From: JBJXGE01 sp046154185
Lineage (GTDB): Bacteria > Planctomycetota > UBA8108 > UBA1146 > JAJFFE01
Direction: 5' to 3'
Assembly (NCBI GenBank): GCA_046154185.1
Contig: JBJXGE010000035.1
Span: 1 to 64,000, forward strand
DNA length: 64,000 nucleotides
This document shows positions 34,172 to 43,370 of the stretch, one piece after another. The position numbers and the translations under genes are program-made. A model generated the notes under the pieces. It saw nothing but the letters and a program-made list of their open reading frames with translations, did not search any database and was not told the DNA's origin. Each line of letters opens with the position of its first letter. Position 1 is the first letter of the stretch.

Positions 34172-35955
34172 AACGCCTCCTCGACGCGCGCGATCAGCAC
34201 ACGAACGGTTTCGCCAGCGGTTACCACTTCGACGACGACGTCCCGGCCGAGCGGCAATGACCGCGTGAAATCAAACTTTTCGAAGCTGGCGCTCGCCAAC
34301 TCGATTTCCACTCGCATCGAGGAGGTTGCCGAGAAGTCGAAGTCGGTGGAATCGCCGACGGCTAAGAGAATCGGATACTCGAGAGCCTGCCGCTGTAGAG
34401 CCACGTGCTCGCGCACGACGCCGCGGCACCTGAAATCAACGACATCTGGTCTCGTGCGGTCATAGCCGAGTATCGCCGTGAGGGTAATCCCACCTTCGAT
34501 CGTCTCCACGACTGGATCGTCAGCCGGATAAGCGCGGATCGCGCCGCCGTGCGACTGAAAATCGCTGACGTAATAGTGTGTGAGACCGCTGCGAATGCCA
34601 AACCGTGCGTGCGCAAGCGTCCGCACAGTGTGCTCCTCGAGCGCAACATCTTCGCGACTCGCGATCATGTCTCGCCATGCAAGTTTCAACTCACGCGCGG
34701 CGCCCCGTTCGCCGAGAATCTCCCACATAGCACTGCGCGGAAGCACCATGCGAGAGATCGAAACTTGATAGCTCTTGAACTGGACTTCGCAAAATTGCTG
34801 CAGCCGGGATTCGAGGCGTGCGTGTTGCTCGGGCTTGCCGTGCAGAATCAGTCGTGACTCGTCGGTCCACCAAATTGACGGGAACTTGCTGGCATTTGCG
34901 TCTTCGAGGCCGAAATTGACTCGCAAGTTGCGGTGCATGTCAGCGACCGGATCATCCGCACTTCCGGCGAGTTCGAGTTCAAGGCCCGGTGGCCAACAGC
35001 GTACATCACTCGGAACGAGCGAAGCCAACGCGTAGCTGCGGCAGCGGGACTCGCGGGACGTCGCCGCCCGCGCGTCGATGCGCGCGATGACGATTCCGCC
35101 TGCGGCGCCACCGACGCGAGCGATCACCGTGTATCGCCCCGTCGGAATCCGCACTCGCGTCGAGACAACCGCTTCGTCAATGCGCGGCAACTCGAGCGGA
35201 CTGAAGTCTTCACCGACCACCATTTCCCGCAGCTCACATGTCGAAGCACGGCCGGCGAACTCGAGCACGACGGAGCGGGAATCAGGCAGCAAATACGGAA
35301 TCGCGCTGAACCGCACTCCCACCTCGTGCTCGGAGACTATTGGACTGAGACGATGCACGCCCCCTTGCTCCACTGTAAAGTCGCTGTGCGCCGAAACCCG
35401 GCGCTCCTCGGAGAGCGAGATCGGGACTCCATCCTCGGCGAGTCGTCTCAAGTACGTCACGCCCGCGAGCGACATGAGCTCGTGTCCGCGCGCGCTCAAG
35501 TCCGAAAGCGCCGGGTGAGTCGCGAGCCGCGCCGGAACAATGAGGCATTCGATGCTGAGTTGGCGCGGAAGCGCTGATTCGAGATCGTGAAGCGTCGACG
35601 CTATGACAGCGACTTGGTCTGGTCGCGCGGTGCATTCGACGCGACCTTCGATGAAGCGCAGAGGGCGAATCTCATCGACACGCTCCACGAAGATCTCGGA
35701 GAGTCGTTTGGGCGACAAGAAGCGCGCTCGAGCGCCGCGCTCGGTCCGCGCGCCGTAGTACGCCGCCGGTGCAATGTTCAACTCGAGGGGCGAGCCCAAC
35801 TCCACGAGCCGTCGGACGTCGAAGCTCCGCGTCTCGAGTTCTTCGGTTGCAAATAGCCCACTTGACCCAACCGCGAGCAGCAAGATCACTAGTAGGTAGC
35901 GATTTCCCAAAGGAAATGAACTCTCACTCCTGCGCAAAGAAGGGTTGCGAGGCAC
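34168..35955 (-). CDS. large exported protein, B-type, second copy (B2)
   Basis: This 595-residue protein has an N-terminal positively charged stretch and hydrophobic segment (YLLVILLLAVGSSGLFA, ~20-36). The opening ELETRSFDVRRLV and blocks paralleling B1 follow: RFLSPKRLSEIFVERVDEI, VECTARPDQVAVIASTLHDLESALPRQLSIECLIVP, YLLPDSRSVVLEFAGRAST and LPLGRDVVVEVV. It is the first gene of the four-gene run B2-A2-B1-A1. The run probably forms one operon, since gaps are 4-bp overlaps within pairs and 51 bp between pairs. It would be driven from a promoter upstream of 35955. Confidence 0.75.
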   Translation of the reverse strand: MPRNPSLRRSESSFPLGNRYLLVILLLAVGSSGLFATEELETRSFDVRRLVELGSPLELNIAPAAYYGARTERGARARFLSPKRLSEIFVERVDEIRPLRFIEGRVECTARPDQVAVIASTLHDLESALPRQLSIECLIVPARLATHPALSDLSARGHELMSLAGVTYLRRLAEDGVPISLSEERRVSAHSDFTVEQGGVHRLSPIVSEHEVGVRFSAIPYLLPDSRSVVLEFAGRASTCELREMVVGEDFSPLELPRIDEAVVSTRVRIPTGRYTVIARVGGAAGGIVIARIDARAATSRESRCRSYALASLVPSDVRCWPPGLELELAGSADDPVADMHRNLRVNFGLEDANASKFPSIWWTDESRLILHGKPEQHARLESRLQQFCEVQFKSYQVSISRMVLPRSAMWEILGERGAARELKLAWRDMIASREDVALEEHTVRTLAHARFGIRSGLTHYYVSDFQSHGGAIRAYPADDPVVETIEGGITLTAILGYDRTRPDVVDFRCRGVVREHVALQRQALEYPILLAVGDSTDFDFSATSSMRVEIELASASFEKFDFTRSLPLGRDVVVEVVTAGETVRVLIARVEEAL

Positions 35956-36017
35956 GAGAGCATATCGACCTGAGTGGCCGGCGCCTAGCCGCCGAAATTT
36001 GGCTGGGTAGTAATTAG

Positions 36018-36263
36018 TTACTCGAAGATTTTTGCACGTTCCTTGCTACGATCGCGGCCACGAATTCTCCGGATGCCGACGAAGACGCCGTATCCCCACA
36101 GCACAACCAAGACGAGGGACCACCACCACGGATATCTTGGCGGCTTTTCCGCGTACGTATACGAGTAGGCGATCCACCAGAGAATTCTGAGGGAAACCAA
36201 CACCAACACGATCCCCCAGACTATCTCGAGTATTCTCTTCACCGACGGCGCCTCATTCTTCAC
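36018..36263 (-). CDS. small membrane protein, two transmembrane helices
   Basis: This 81-residue protein has helices at ~9-31 (RILEIVWGIVLVLVSLRILWW) and ~47-65 (WSLVLVVLWGYGVFVGI), and a basic C-terminal tail. The start is a GTG at 36263 that overlaps the trpF stop (GTGA), so it depends on trpF translation. No family is recognised. It is short, so confidence rests on the overlap and clear helices. Confidence 0.6.
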   Translation of the reverse strand: MKNEAPSVKRILEIVWGIVLVLVSLRILWWIAYSYTYAEKPPRYPWWWSLVLVVLWGYGVFVGIRRIRGRDRSKERAKIFE

Positions 36264-36934
36264 TGCTCCACGCCGTGCCGAACCGCCGCGAAGAACGCCT
36301 CTAACTTCGACGCGTCGAGATGGCCGTCGGTGCGCACGCTACTACATAAGTCGAGTCCGAACGGGTTCACGGCGGCGATGGCTTTAGCGGCGTTGCGTGA
36401 GCCGATGCCGCCGGCGAGAAAGACCGGGACGTGAACCGAGTCGCGAATACGCCGACTCAACGTCCAATCGTGGGTGCGGCCGGTTCCGCCGAGTTCCTTG
36501 ATCGCGAGCGCCTGGTTGCCCGAATCAAGGAGCAGTGCGTCGACGTACGGCGCGACGGCTTGCGCTTCCTCGACGGATTCCGACCCGGTGACGTGAATGA
36601 CTTGCACCAGCTTGATTCCCGGGAGCGTAGCGCGCAGCGCGCGCAGGTGCTCAGGAGTCACGCGATCCACGAGCTGCAGCACGGAAGTGCGGCAGAAAAG
36701 ATGGTGCTCGATGATCTGTTCCGCGCGCTGCCGCGAAGTGAGCAGAAACGTGGCGATCGGCGGCGGCACGACCGCGGCGATCTCGGCGATCAATTCGTCG
36801 GCGATCACGCCGGGGCCGCTCGGCATCGCGGACACGAGGCCGAGCGCGGACGCGCCAGCGGAGATCGCGAGTCGCGCCTCGTCGACGCTGGCGATGCAAC
36901 AAATCTTCACGAACGGGAGTTGTGCGATGCGCAT
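36260..36934 (-). CDS. trpF: phosphoribosylanthranilate isomerase
   Basis: This 224-residue TIM-barrel enzyme catalyses the Amadori rearrangement of phosphoribosylanthranilate in tryptophan synthesis. The catalytic cysteine (C12, VKICCIAS in place of VKICGIT) and aspartate (D137, DALLLDS) are present. Phosphate-binding segments GGTGRTHDW and LAGGIGSRNAAKAI are also present. No other trp gene is in the window. It is followed by a small membrane protein. The CC in place of CG after the catalytic cysteine is slightly unusual. A TrpF-like paralogue with another substrate cannot be excluded. Confidence 0.85.
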   Translation of the reverse strand: MRIAQLPFVKICCIASVDEARLAISAGASALGLVSAMPSGPGVIADELIAEIAAVVPPPIATFLLTSRQRAEQIIEHHLFCRTSVLQLVDRVTPEHLRALRATLPGIKLVQVIHVTGSESVEEAQAVAPYVDALLLDSGNQALAIKELGGTGRTHDWTLSRRIRDSVHVPVFLAGGIGSRNAAKAIAAVNPFGLDLCSSVRTDGHLDASKLEAFFAAVRHGVEQ

Positions 36935-37089
36935 GGCTGTGGCGCTCTTCGTTTCGAGTCAAGGGCGAGTTCGGCGATGCTGGGAAGATGGGACTCGCAC
37001 TGCGAGGCGTCAACAGAACACGCGCTGCGCCACCGAGGACCGGCGACGCAGCGCACATCGTGTGAAACGTGAGACTTGACCGACTTAAA

Positions 37090-38892
37090 CTACGGACAAC
37101 TCGAGCTTACGCAGCCGAGCGGGTCGATGTCGGTGTCGAGTCCGCAGAAGATCGGCGCCGGTGGCGATCCGGTCGAGGAGCCCGAGCAGTTCGTGAGGTA
37201 ACACAGAAGGAAGATGGCGTCGCCGATGTCGACGGCGCCGCTGTTATCGGCGTCGGCGGCATCCACGCACGCGAGCGTGAGCGGCGGCGAGCCGGGCGGC
37301 GGGAACAAGTAGGTCAGCAAGTAGATCGGGTCGGCGATGTCGACCGGGCCGAGCGGGCCCGAAAGTTGGTTGACGTCGCCGCGCGTGAAATTCCGCTCGC
37401 CGCCCGCGAGCACCGGATGATGATCGAGGTAGTCGTCGTCGACGAGCGACGCACGATACTCGACGCCACCGATGGTCGGGCTCGGGAGCCAGGTCGCGAG
37501 GCGGCTCGGGTTCGACGGTGTCGTCACCGTGCGCATGAGATGCAGCGTGCCAAGCGTTTGCCAAGTCAGTCCGCCGCCGGGAAGAAACATGCTTGCTGGC
37601 AACAACTGGCCGCAAGTCGGTTCCTGAATCAAAATCGCGACTTCGTTGGTGATGATTCGCAGACCGACGCTCGCCGTGGCGGACGCCGAAACCGTAAAAG
37701 GCACCGTGGCCAACGAGATTCCGGGCTCGAGACGCAGGGCGAACTGCGCGCCACGAATCGGCGTTGTGCAGCGCACGCCAACGATCACATCGATGCTGCT
37801 CTGCGTCGTCGTGATCGGTGTGACGATCACCGCCGAGGCTGTCAGCTGGTAACCGGTATCGATCACGCCGAAACCGCGCGCTGAGTCATCGGCGTCGACC
37901 CCACAATTGCCGCTGAAGACAAACGACGTGCCACCGCAAAACAGGTTGTCGTTGATGACCATTGAATCAGCGATCGTGATGTGCTCATTGTCGTTGACGT
38001 CGGCCGACTCGGTCGACGTGCAGACACTGCCGAGCGGAGTTCCGAGGGCGAGATGGCTTAGGATCGCGATGGCGTCGGAAAAATTATAAGCGCCATCACC
38101 GTTCGAGTCGCCACGTCGCAGGAAGTCGAAAGTCTGCGTTTGAAAACTCGGGTGGTGATCCTGGAACTGTTCGTCGATGACTGTTGCGCGGTGATAGATC
38201 ACTCCCGTGAAGTCCGGCTGCCATCCCAAGGTCGGCACGACTCCACCGACAAGGTCGAAATCCAGATGACCGAGAAACGAGAATCCCGCCGGGATCGGTT
38301 GATCCAGCGCGGGATTGGCGAAGCCGATGCGCGCGATACTCGGCGCGGCGACGCTCGCCTGACCGGTGCCAGTGAACGTTGGATTGCTCAGCGTCGCCAC
38401 GGGATAGTTGAAGTACACCTCGTAGCCCATGAGCGTCACGGGCGTGTCGACGAACAGCGGATAGCGAGCTCGCGCGCCGCCCGCGATGGCGATTCCCGTG
38501 CCGAGCACGATATCAAAGGCCGGGTCGGTGACGTTGAAACCGCCCGTCGTCGTGGTCGAATCGATGCCGCACGCCGTGGTCGGCGGTGGGATCGGAATTC
38601 CGGGTACGAGCCACAACGACCCGGCGAGATGCAACGCATCGGCGATCGTGAGGTATTCATTATCATTCACGTCGACCGCGTCGTAGGTGACCGCGCCGCA
38701 CGCATTCCCCGGCAAGGCGGCGCCCGGTATCTCCCAGAAGAAGTTCAGCATGCCGACGACGTCCGCCGAGTTGAGCGCGGTGTCGCCGTTGAAGTCGCCG
38801 CGCCGAAAACTCTGCGCATGCGTCGGCGTCACCCAAATCCCGCCGAGCAGCATGCTGACAACGCAGACGCGCTGTATGGAGGAAACCGTCAT
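37090..38892 (-). CDS. exported protein with three dockerin-like segments
   Basis: This 600-residue protein has a signal peptide (~1-26). A dockerin-like segment directly after it begins SFRRGDFNGDTALNSADVV. A second lies in the middle (FLRRGDSNGDGAYNFSDAI) and a third near the end (FTRGDVNQ...GPVDIADPIYLLTYLF, then DADNSGAVDIGDAIFLLCYL). Beta-rich cohesin-like domains of ~140 residues separate them (around VTLMGYEVYFNYPVATLSN and RGAQFALRLEPGISLAT). It looks like a twofold duplicated version of the 26.2-kb protein type. Two D-H-H-P motifs (FQDHHPSF and YLDHHPVL) recur at equivalent positions in the two halves. Start ATG 38892 follows AAAGGAG. Confidence 0.82.
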   Translation of the reverse strand: MTVSSIQRVCVVSMLLGGIWVTPTHAQSFRRGDFNGDTALNSADVVGMLNFFWEIPGAALPGNACGAVTYDAVDVNDNEYLTIADALHLAGSLWLVPGIPIPPPTTACGIDSTTTTGGFNVTDPAFDIVLGTGIAIAGGARARYPLFVDTPVTLMGYEVYFNYPVATLSNPTFTGTGQASVAAPSIARIGFANPALDQPIPAGFSFLGHLDFDLVGGVVPTLGWQPDFTGVIYHRATVIDEQFQDHHPSFQTQTFDFLRRGDSNGDGAYNFSDAIAILSHLALGTPLGSVCTSTESADVNDNEHITIADSMVINDNLFCGGTSFVFSGNCGVDADDSARGFGVIDTGYQLTASAVIVTPITTTQSSIDVIVGVRCTTPIRGAQFALRLEPGISLATVPFTVSASATASVGLRIITNEVAILIQEPTCGQLLPASMFLPGGGLTWQTLGTLHLMRTVTTPSNPSRLATWLPSPTIGGVEYRASLVDDDYLDHHPVLAGGERNFTRGDVNQLSGPLGPVDIADPIYLLTYLFPPPGSPPLTLACVDAADADNSGAVDIGDAIFLLCYLTNCSGSSTGSPPAPIFCGLDTDIDPLGCVSSSCP

Positions 38893-39023
38893 GACACGCT
38901 CCTTTCGTTACTGGCCGCGATGTGTGTTCCTGATGCTGTATTGCGGATAGGAGCGTCGCGCGGACATCTTGCGCAGGGATTTCGCGAGGGGAGGCTAAGT
39001 AGGTGTAGAGGATTCGTCGCGGA

Positions 39024-41561
39024 TCACTCGCGCCAGGCGAATTCGCCGCCGTCGACGGTCCAGTCGGCGCCGAAGTACCCCGCGACGACGAGACCGTCCG
39101 CGCCCTCGAGCAAGAGGCGCGGTTCAAACACGGTGAAATCCGGATAGGCCACGCCCGACACGAAATAGGGCAGTCGATCGCACGCGCGCATCGCGGCGAC
39201 AGTCGTTCCGCCGACGACTCCGACGAGCGCCGCGTCGCTCTTCGGCCGTGGTCGAATAAAGAGCGCCGCAAAATCGCCGTCGAGCTGACGCACTCCGATT
39301 CTGAAAGCGCCCGCGCCGATGTGAACCGGTGTGTCTTCGCCGATCAGCGTCGCCCATGCGCCGTTAGTCGCCGCATTGCCGTAGAGAACGACATTGCGCT
39401 CGACCTCCGCTGCCGGATCGAATCGCGTATCCGGCACCACCTCGAATGCGCCGTTCCCGCGATACCAAAAAGTTTCACCGTCGTATCGCGCCTTCGCGAG
39501 CGCCCACGCGTTTTCGGCGGCGCTACCGCGTGTGCCGTAGACGAGGATCGCGCGCCGCTGAAAGACATGCTTGAACGGACCGTAACGATGCGGCCCCTTG
39601 TCGCTGAGCGGCGCCGCGCTGGAGACGGCCCATCGCCCTTCGCGAGTTCGACCGAGCTGAACGCGGCCCGGCGGCTCGCACCATTGCACTGCGGAGAGCA
39701 GTTCGCCATCCATCTCGATGTCAAACGGCGCGCTTCCGTCGAGTGCTTCGAGGCTAATGCTCATGCGCGCGACGTTGTTCGTCGTTCCAGTGATGCGTCG
39801 CTGCGCAGTCTCCAATCGCAGCGCGACGCTCGCGACATCGTTGTGCTTTTGCTGCGCCTCGATCGTGAGCCAGTGGCACTGCGATGAGTGCGCCGGGTTC
39901 GCCGTCGCGAACTCGATCGCACGCACTTTCGACCGCAGTGGAAGCTGACGTCGTGCGAACATTTCGAACATCGGTGGCCAGTCGACACAGCTCGCGCCCG
40001 GCGCCTCCGACGCATCCCACCAATGTCCGGCGTCCGCTTGCTCGTGGAGTACGTGATCCTTGTGCCAGCCCGCAAGCTCTGCCGTCATTGTGCGCGCCTG
40101 CGCAACCGGCACGTTGTCGTCGGCCGTTCCGTGCAGGATATAGACGGACTGCTCGAGCAGATTGCGCTTGAGTAGTAACGTGTCGCTCGGCGCCGCCGCG
40201 CGTCGCACGAGCGCGTCGACGGCATTCTGACCGACGCGACTTCCCGCGCCCGAGTACGACCAAAAACTGACCCACCCGGCGCTCGGGGCGATGGCGGCGA
40301 AGCGATCGGGATACGTCACGCCGAGATGCCACGTGCCGTGACCGCCCATCGAATGCCCAGTGAGATAAACGCGGCGCGGGTCGTGCGCGTAGCGAAGCGC
40401 GGCGTGCTCGAGCACCTCCAACGCGTCGAGCCGCCCCCAATCCTCCCAATCGAACCCGAACGGTCGACGATTCGTCGGCGCCACGATGTGACACCAATCC
40501 TTGGGGCCGTAGGCGCCGGCTTGACTCGACGCTTCGACGCTCGCGCCATGGAGCGACAGCACGAGCCCGGGTAGCGACGCGTCCGCTGTTGTCGGCGACG
40601 CCAACGGCTGAGCGGGATTCACGGCGTAGTACTGCACGCTGCCGTCGATGGCGCTCTCGAACGTGCGTCGATGCGGTTCAGCCGCAGTCCGCGCCGTGAG
40701 TGTCACCGCGCACTCCGCAAGCGCGGCGCCTGTAGGATCCCCGTAGAGCTTGAAGCGCAGATCGCGGCTCGCCTCCGGCCGTGGCACTGGCGGTGGCGCT
40801 GGCGGCATTCGAACGAGCGCCTTTCGCACCGAGAGTGGAGGAATCTCCGCGAGGAATGTCGTACGACTGATCAACCCTCGCCCAGTGTTGATCGACAATC
40901 CCCTGAGCGTCGCGGTCGTCGCGTTCACGATGAGGAGCCCAACCGGGTCCTGATTTCCCGCGTCAACGAGATCGTCAGGCAGCGTCGCGTCCGTCAACGT
41001 CATGGCGACCGGCGTCTCGACCGGCACGAGCCGCGCGCGAAACTGTCCGCGTGGCACATGAAACAGAAATTCGTTTTGGCCGGCGCGCAGCTCGATCGGC
41101 AATTGCACGGAACCGAGACTGTACAGATCGCCGACGCGCGGCTCACCATTGACATAGACCATGCCGTGTCCGGCCGCGTCGAGCATCACGACGCGCGCGG
41201 TCTTGGCCGTCACGGTCACGAACGCATAACCACCGCCATTGAAAACCGCGTCACGAAACCAGCCGTCCGATGCGGCGGCGAACTCCTGCCAGGCGCGCTC
41301 TTTGCCGTCGTGCGCCAGCACGGCGTCGCCAGCGACGGGCGCACGCCAAGCTCCCGTTGCGACGCGATGCTGCACCGAATCGATGTGAAGCGGATCGCGG
41401 CCGTAACGCCCGACCGCCGGGAGCGCGAGGCAGCGCGTGAACGTCATCGTCTGGAAGTGGTCCGACGAATCGTTCGCGGCCGGCGTTTGCGCGCAAGTGA
41501 TGGACGCGAACAGCACGCCGATTCCAATCATGCCGATGCGACGTGAATTCGGTACGGCCAC
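39024..41561 (-). CDS. exported alpha/beta-hydrolase (esterase/peptidase-like)
   Basis: This 845-residue protein has a signal peptide (~1-24). A beta-rich N-terminal half has a carbohydrate-binding-like look (VTAKTARVVMLDAAGHGMVYVNGEP). A hydrolase domain around residues 330-560 has the nucleophile elbow GHSMGG (S404), the likely acid in HGTADDNVP and His in DAGHWWD. A further ~270 residues follow. The layout resembles the large planctomycete 'prolyl oligopeptidase family' secreted esterases related to polyhydroxybutyrate depolymerase and feruloyl esterase. The substrate is unknown. The start is a GTG at 41561 giving an RR-type signal sequence. ATG 41531 is an alternative. It is 24 bp downstream of the M14 peptidase gene, so the two are likely cotranscribed. 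Confidence 0.8.
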   Translation of the reverse strand: MAVPNSRRIGMIGIGVLFASITCAQTPAANDSSDHFQTMTFTRCLALPAVGRYGRDPLHIDSVQHRVATGAWRAPVAGDAVLAHDGKERAWQEFAAASDGWFRDAVFNGGGYAFVTVTAKTARVVMLDAAGHGMVYVNGEPRVGDLYSLGSVQLPIELRAGQNEFLFHVPRGQFRARLVPVETPVAMTLTDATLPDDLVDAGNQDPVGLLIVNATTATLRGLSINTGRGLISRTTFLAEIPPLSVRKALVRMPPAPPPVPRPEASRDLRFKLYGDPTGAALAECAVTLTARTAAEPHRRTFESAIDGSVQYYAVNPAQPLASPTTADASLPGLVLSLHGASVEASSQAGAYGPKDWCHIVAPTNRRPFGFDWEDWGRLDALEVLEHAALRYAHDPRRVYLTGHSMGGHGTWHLGVTYPDRFAAIAPSAGWVSFWSYSGAGSRVGQNAVDALVRRAAAPSDTLLLKRNLLEQSVYILHGTADDNVPVAQARTMTAELAGWHKDHVLHEQADAGHWWDASEAPGASCVDWPPMFEMFARRQLPLRSKVRAIEFATANPAHSSQCHWLTIEAQQKHNDVASVALRLETAQRRITGTTNNVARMSISLEALDGSAPFDIEMDGELLSAVQWCEPPGRVQLGRTREGRWAVSSAAPLSDKGPHRYGPFKHVFQRRAILVYGTRGSAAENAWALAKARYDGETFWYRGNGAFEVVPDTRFDPAAEVERNVVLYGNAATNGAWATLIGEDTPVHIGAGAFRIGVRQLDGDFAALFIRPRPKSDAALVGVVGGTTVAAMRACDRLPYFVSGVAYPDFTVFEPRLLLEGADGLVVAGYFGADWTVDGGEFAWRE

Positions 41562-41585
41562 TGTTCACTGCTCCAATCGTCGTCG

Positions 41586-43247
41586 CTACCTTGGTACTCG
41601 ATGCGTTGCGACCTTGGGCGGCGTGTGCGAACGCGTCAGCGGATACTCGCCGCCTGCTGGCACTCGATCGAAGAAACCCCACGCGCTCGCGCCGTCTAAG
41701 CTCTCGGGCTCGAGCAAATGAAAAGTCAGAACTCCGAGCGGCTGTGCCGTGCGCACGAGAAAACTCCCGGCCGGGATCGTTTGCTCGCTCGACTTGTATG
41801 TTCCTTCGAGTCGCACGAGCCGTGCGCCTTGAAACGGTCGATCCGACGCAACGGACTCTCGCACTTGAAACCGCTCGATGGCTCCCACCCACGGCGCCTC
41901 GAGTTCCTCCACGACGACGCCATGCGCAAGCAGCAAGTCCACGACTGCGCGCAACGTCGCCGGAATAAAGTACGCTGCTGGATACGTTCGTGAATGAGTG
42001 CTCATGAATCGATCGTAGATGTCGAGCTCGACTGATTCGAGCGCGCCCGGCGGCGCGTGCGGCGGTGGCTGCGGGTCGAGATCGGCGCGCTCGAGCAGCA
42101 CGGGTTCGCGTCCGCGCAGCGCGTGGTCGAATCGAAGGCCAAGCTCCGGCGGTGGTTCACCCGCGGTCGCACCGCTGCCAAGTCCCCACTGAGTCGCGCG
42201 TGCATCCGCGCCGCGCGTGAGCGTCGCGACTTCGACGGCGTGCTCCGCGAGATAGCGCAAGACTTCGAGCACGAACGCGCGCGTTGCGGTTATGCGGGTC
42301 TCGAACGGCAAGAAACTCGTCGCTTCTGACAGCACACCGATGCGTCCGCGCACGCCCGCGTAGTTCGTGACGTAGCGCGGCTCGGCGCCGAACGTGTACC
42401 ACGCGCGGCGGCCGTCTTGCTGTTCGACATTGCCGTAGTCGAAAGTCTCGAGCCCGTGCGCGGTGCGCATGCGCTGCCGTACTTGTACGAGTAGACGATC
42501 GCGCGTGTACTCGAGCACGGCGCGATCGCCGCCGGGGCAAAGGGGCGGTGAGTAAGTCAGCGCGTAACCGTGGCGAGTGCCATTCGTCGTGTGGAGATCG
42601 ATCACCGCGTCCGGATCCCATGCGCAATAAATCGCCGCGAGCGCCGCCTGCATTTCGGGCGTGCGCGCCTTCATGCAATCGCGATTGAGGTCGAGATCCT
42701 GGCCGTTCGCGCGCGCGCCGATGGGATCTGGTCCGTTTTGGTGCGCGCGCGCCTTCAGCCCGGGCGCGAGATTTTCATTGCCGTCGCAGTTGTAGACCGG
42801 CGTGATCAGCAGCACGAGATGCTCGAGCAACGCGCGGTGCTCGCCGGCGGCGAACTCGCGCAGCAAGACTTGCGCGGCCTCTTTGCCTTCCACTTCGCCG
42901 CCGTGAATATTTGCCTGGAGATAAATGACCAGCTTGCCGGCACGCCGCGCATCGCTCGCGTTCGCGACCGGTGGGTGGCTGACGATGACGAGCGGCGACT
43001 CGCGCCCGTGCGTCGAAAGTCCGAGTCGTTCGACCGCGAAGGGCGCGCCGCGCGTGAGGAGCGCCGACAAAAAACCGCGCACGTCTTCGAGGCTCGACGT
43101 CTCACGAAACTCCGAAAGCTCCGGACGAGTCGCCGGCAACGGCGCGCCCGTCGACGCGCCGCCCGCGCCCGCTGCGCTCTCGTTGTGAACGAATGCGAGC
43201 GCCGCGAGCGCGATGCCGGCGCAGGCGTGGAGCATTTCAGTCCTCAT
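41586..43247 (-). CDS. exported M14-family zinc carboxypeptidase
   Basis: This 553-residue protein has an N-terminal signal peptide (~1-27). The M14 zinc ligands are visible as H115 and E118 (NIHGGEVEGKE) and H219 (VIDLHTTNGT). The NRD motif (N188-R189-D190) that binds the substrate carboxylate is also visible, and SEATSFLPFE probably contains the catalytic glutamate. It would remove C-terminal residues from peptides or act on peptidoglycan-derived peptides outside the cytoplasm. The extra C-terminal ~200 residues have no clear domain. The next gene (alpha/beta-hydrolase) starts 24 bp after its stop, suggesting a hydrolase operon. ATG 43247 or 43235 could be the start. Confidence 0.87.
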   Translation of the reverse strand: MRTEMLHACAGIALAALAFVHNESAAGAGGASTGAPLPATRPELSEFRETSSLEDVRGFLSALLTRGAPFAVERLGLSTHGRESPLVIVSHPPVANASDARRAGKLVIYLQANIHGGEVEGKEAAQVLLREFAAGEHRALLEHLVLLITPVYNCDGNENLAPGLKARAHQNGPDPIGARANGQDLDLNRDCMKARTPEMQAALAAIYCAWDPDAVIDLHTTNGTRHGYALTYSPPLCPGGDRAVLEYTRDRLLVQVRQRMRTAHGLETFDYGNVEQQDGRRAWYTFGAEPRYVTNYAGVRGRIGVLSEATSFLPFETRITATRAFVLEVLRYLAEHAVEVATLTRGADARATQWGLGSGATAGEPPPELGLRFDHALRGREPVLLERADLDPQPPPHAPPGALESVELDIYDRFMSTHSRTYPAAYFIPATLRAVVDLLLAHGVVVEELEAPWVGAIERFQVRESVASDRPFQGARLVRLEGTYKSSEQTIPAGSFLVRTAQPLGVLTFHLLEPESLDGASAWGFFDRVPAGGEYPLTRSHTPPKVATHRVPR

Positions 43248-43370
43248 GACGCGCGTCTCCGTTACAGGTAAACCTCAACTCGTGGCAGCGCGACATTACA
43301 GCATTTCACTCCGGAGCCCGCCACGCTTGAGACCTGCGCGGCGTGAAGTATGCTCTCGCGTGGAGAACCC

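Noticed and set aside
42570..43271. 233-codon plus-strand frame opposite the M14 peptidase
   Set aside because: It is the complement of the zinc-ligand region of a clear peptidase and has no domain of its own.
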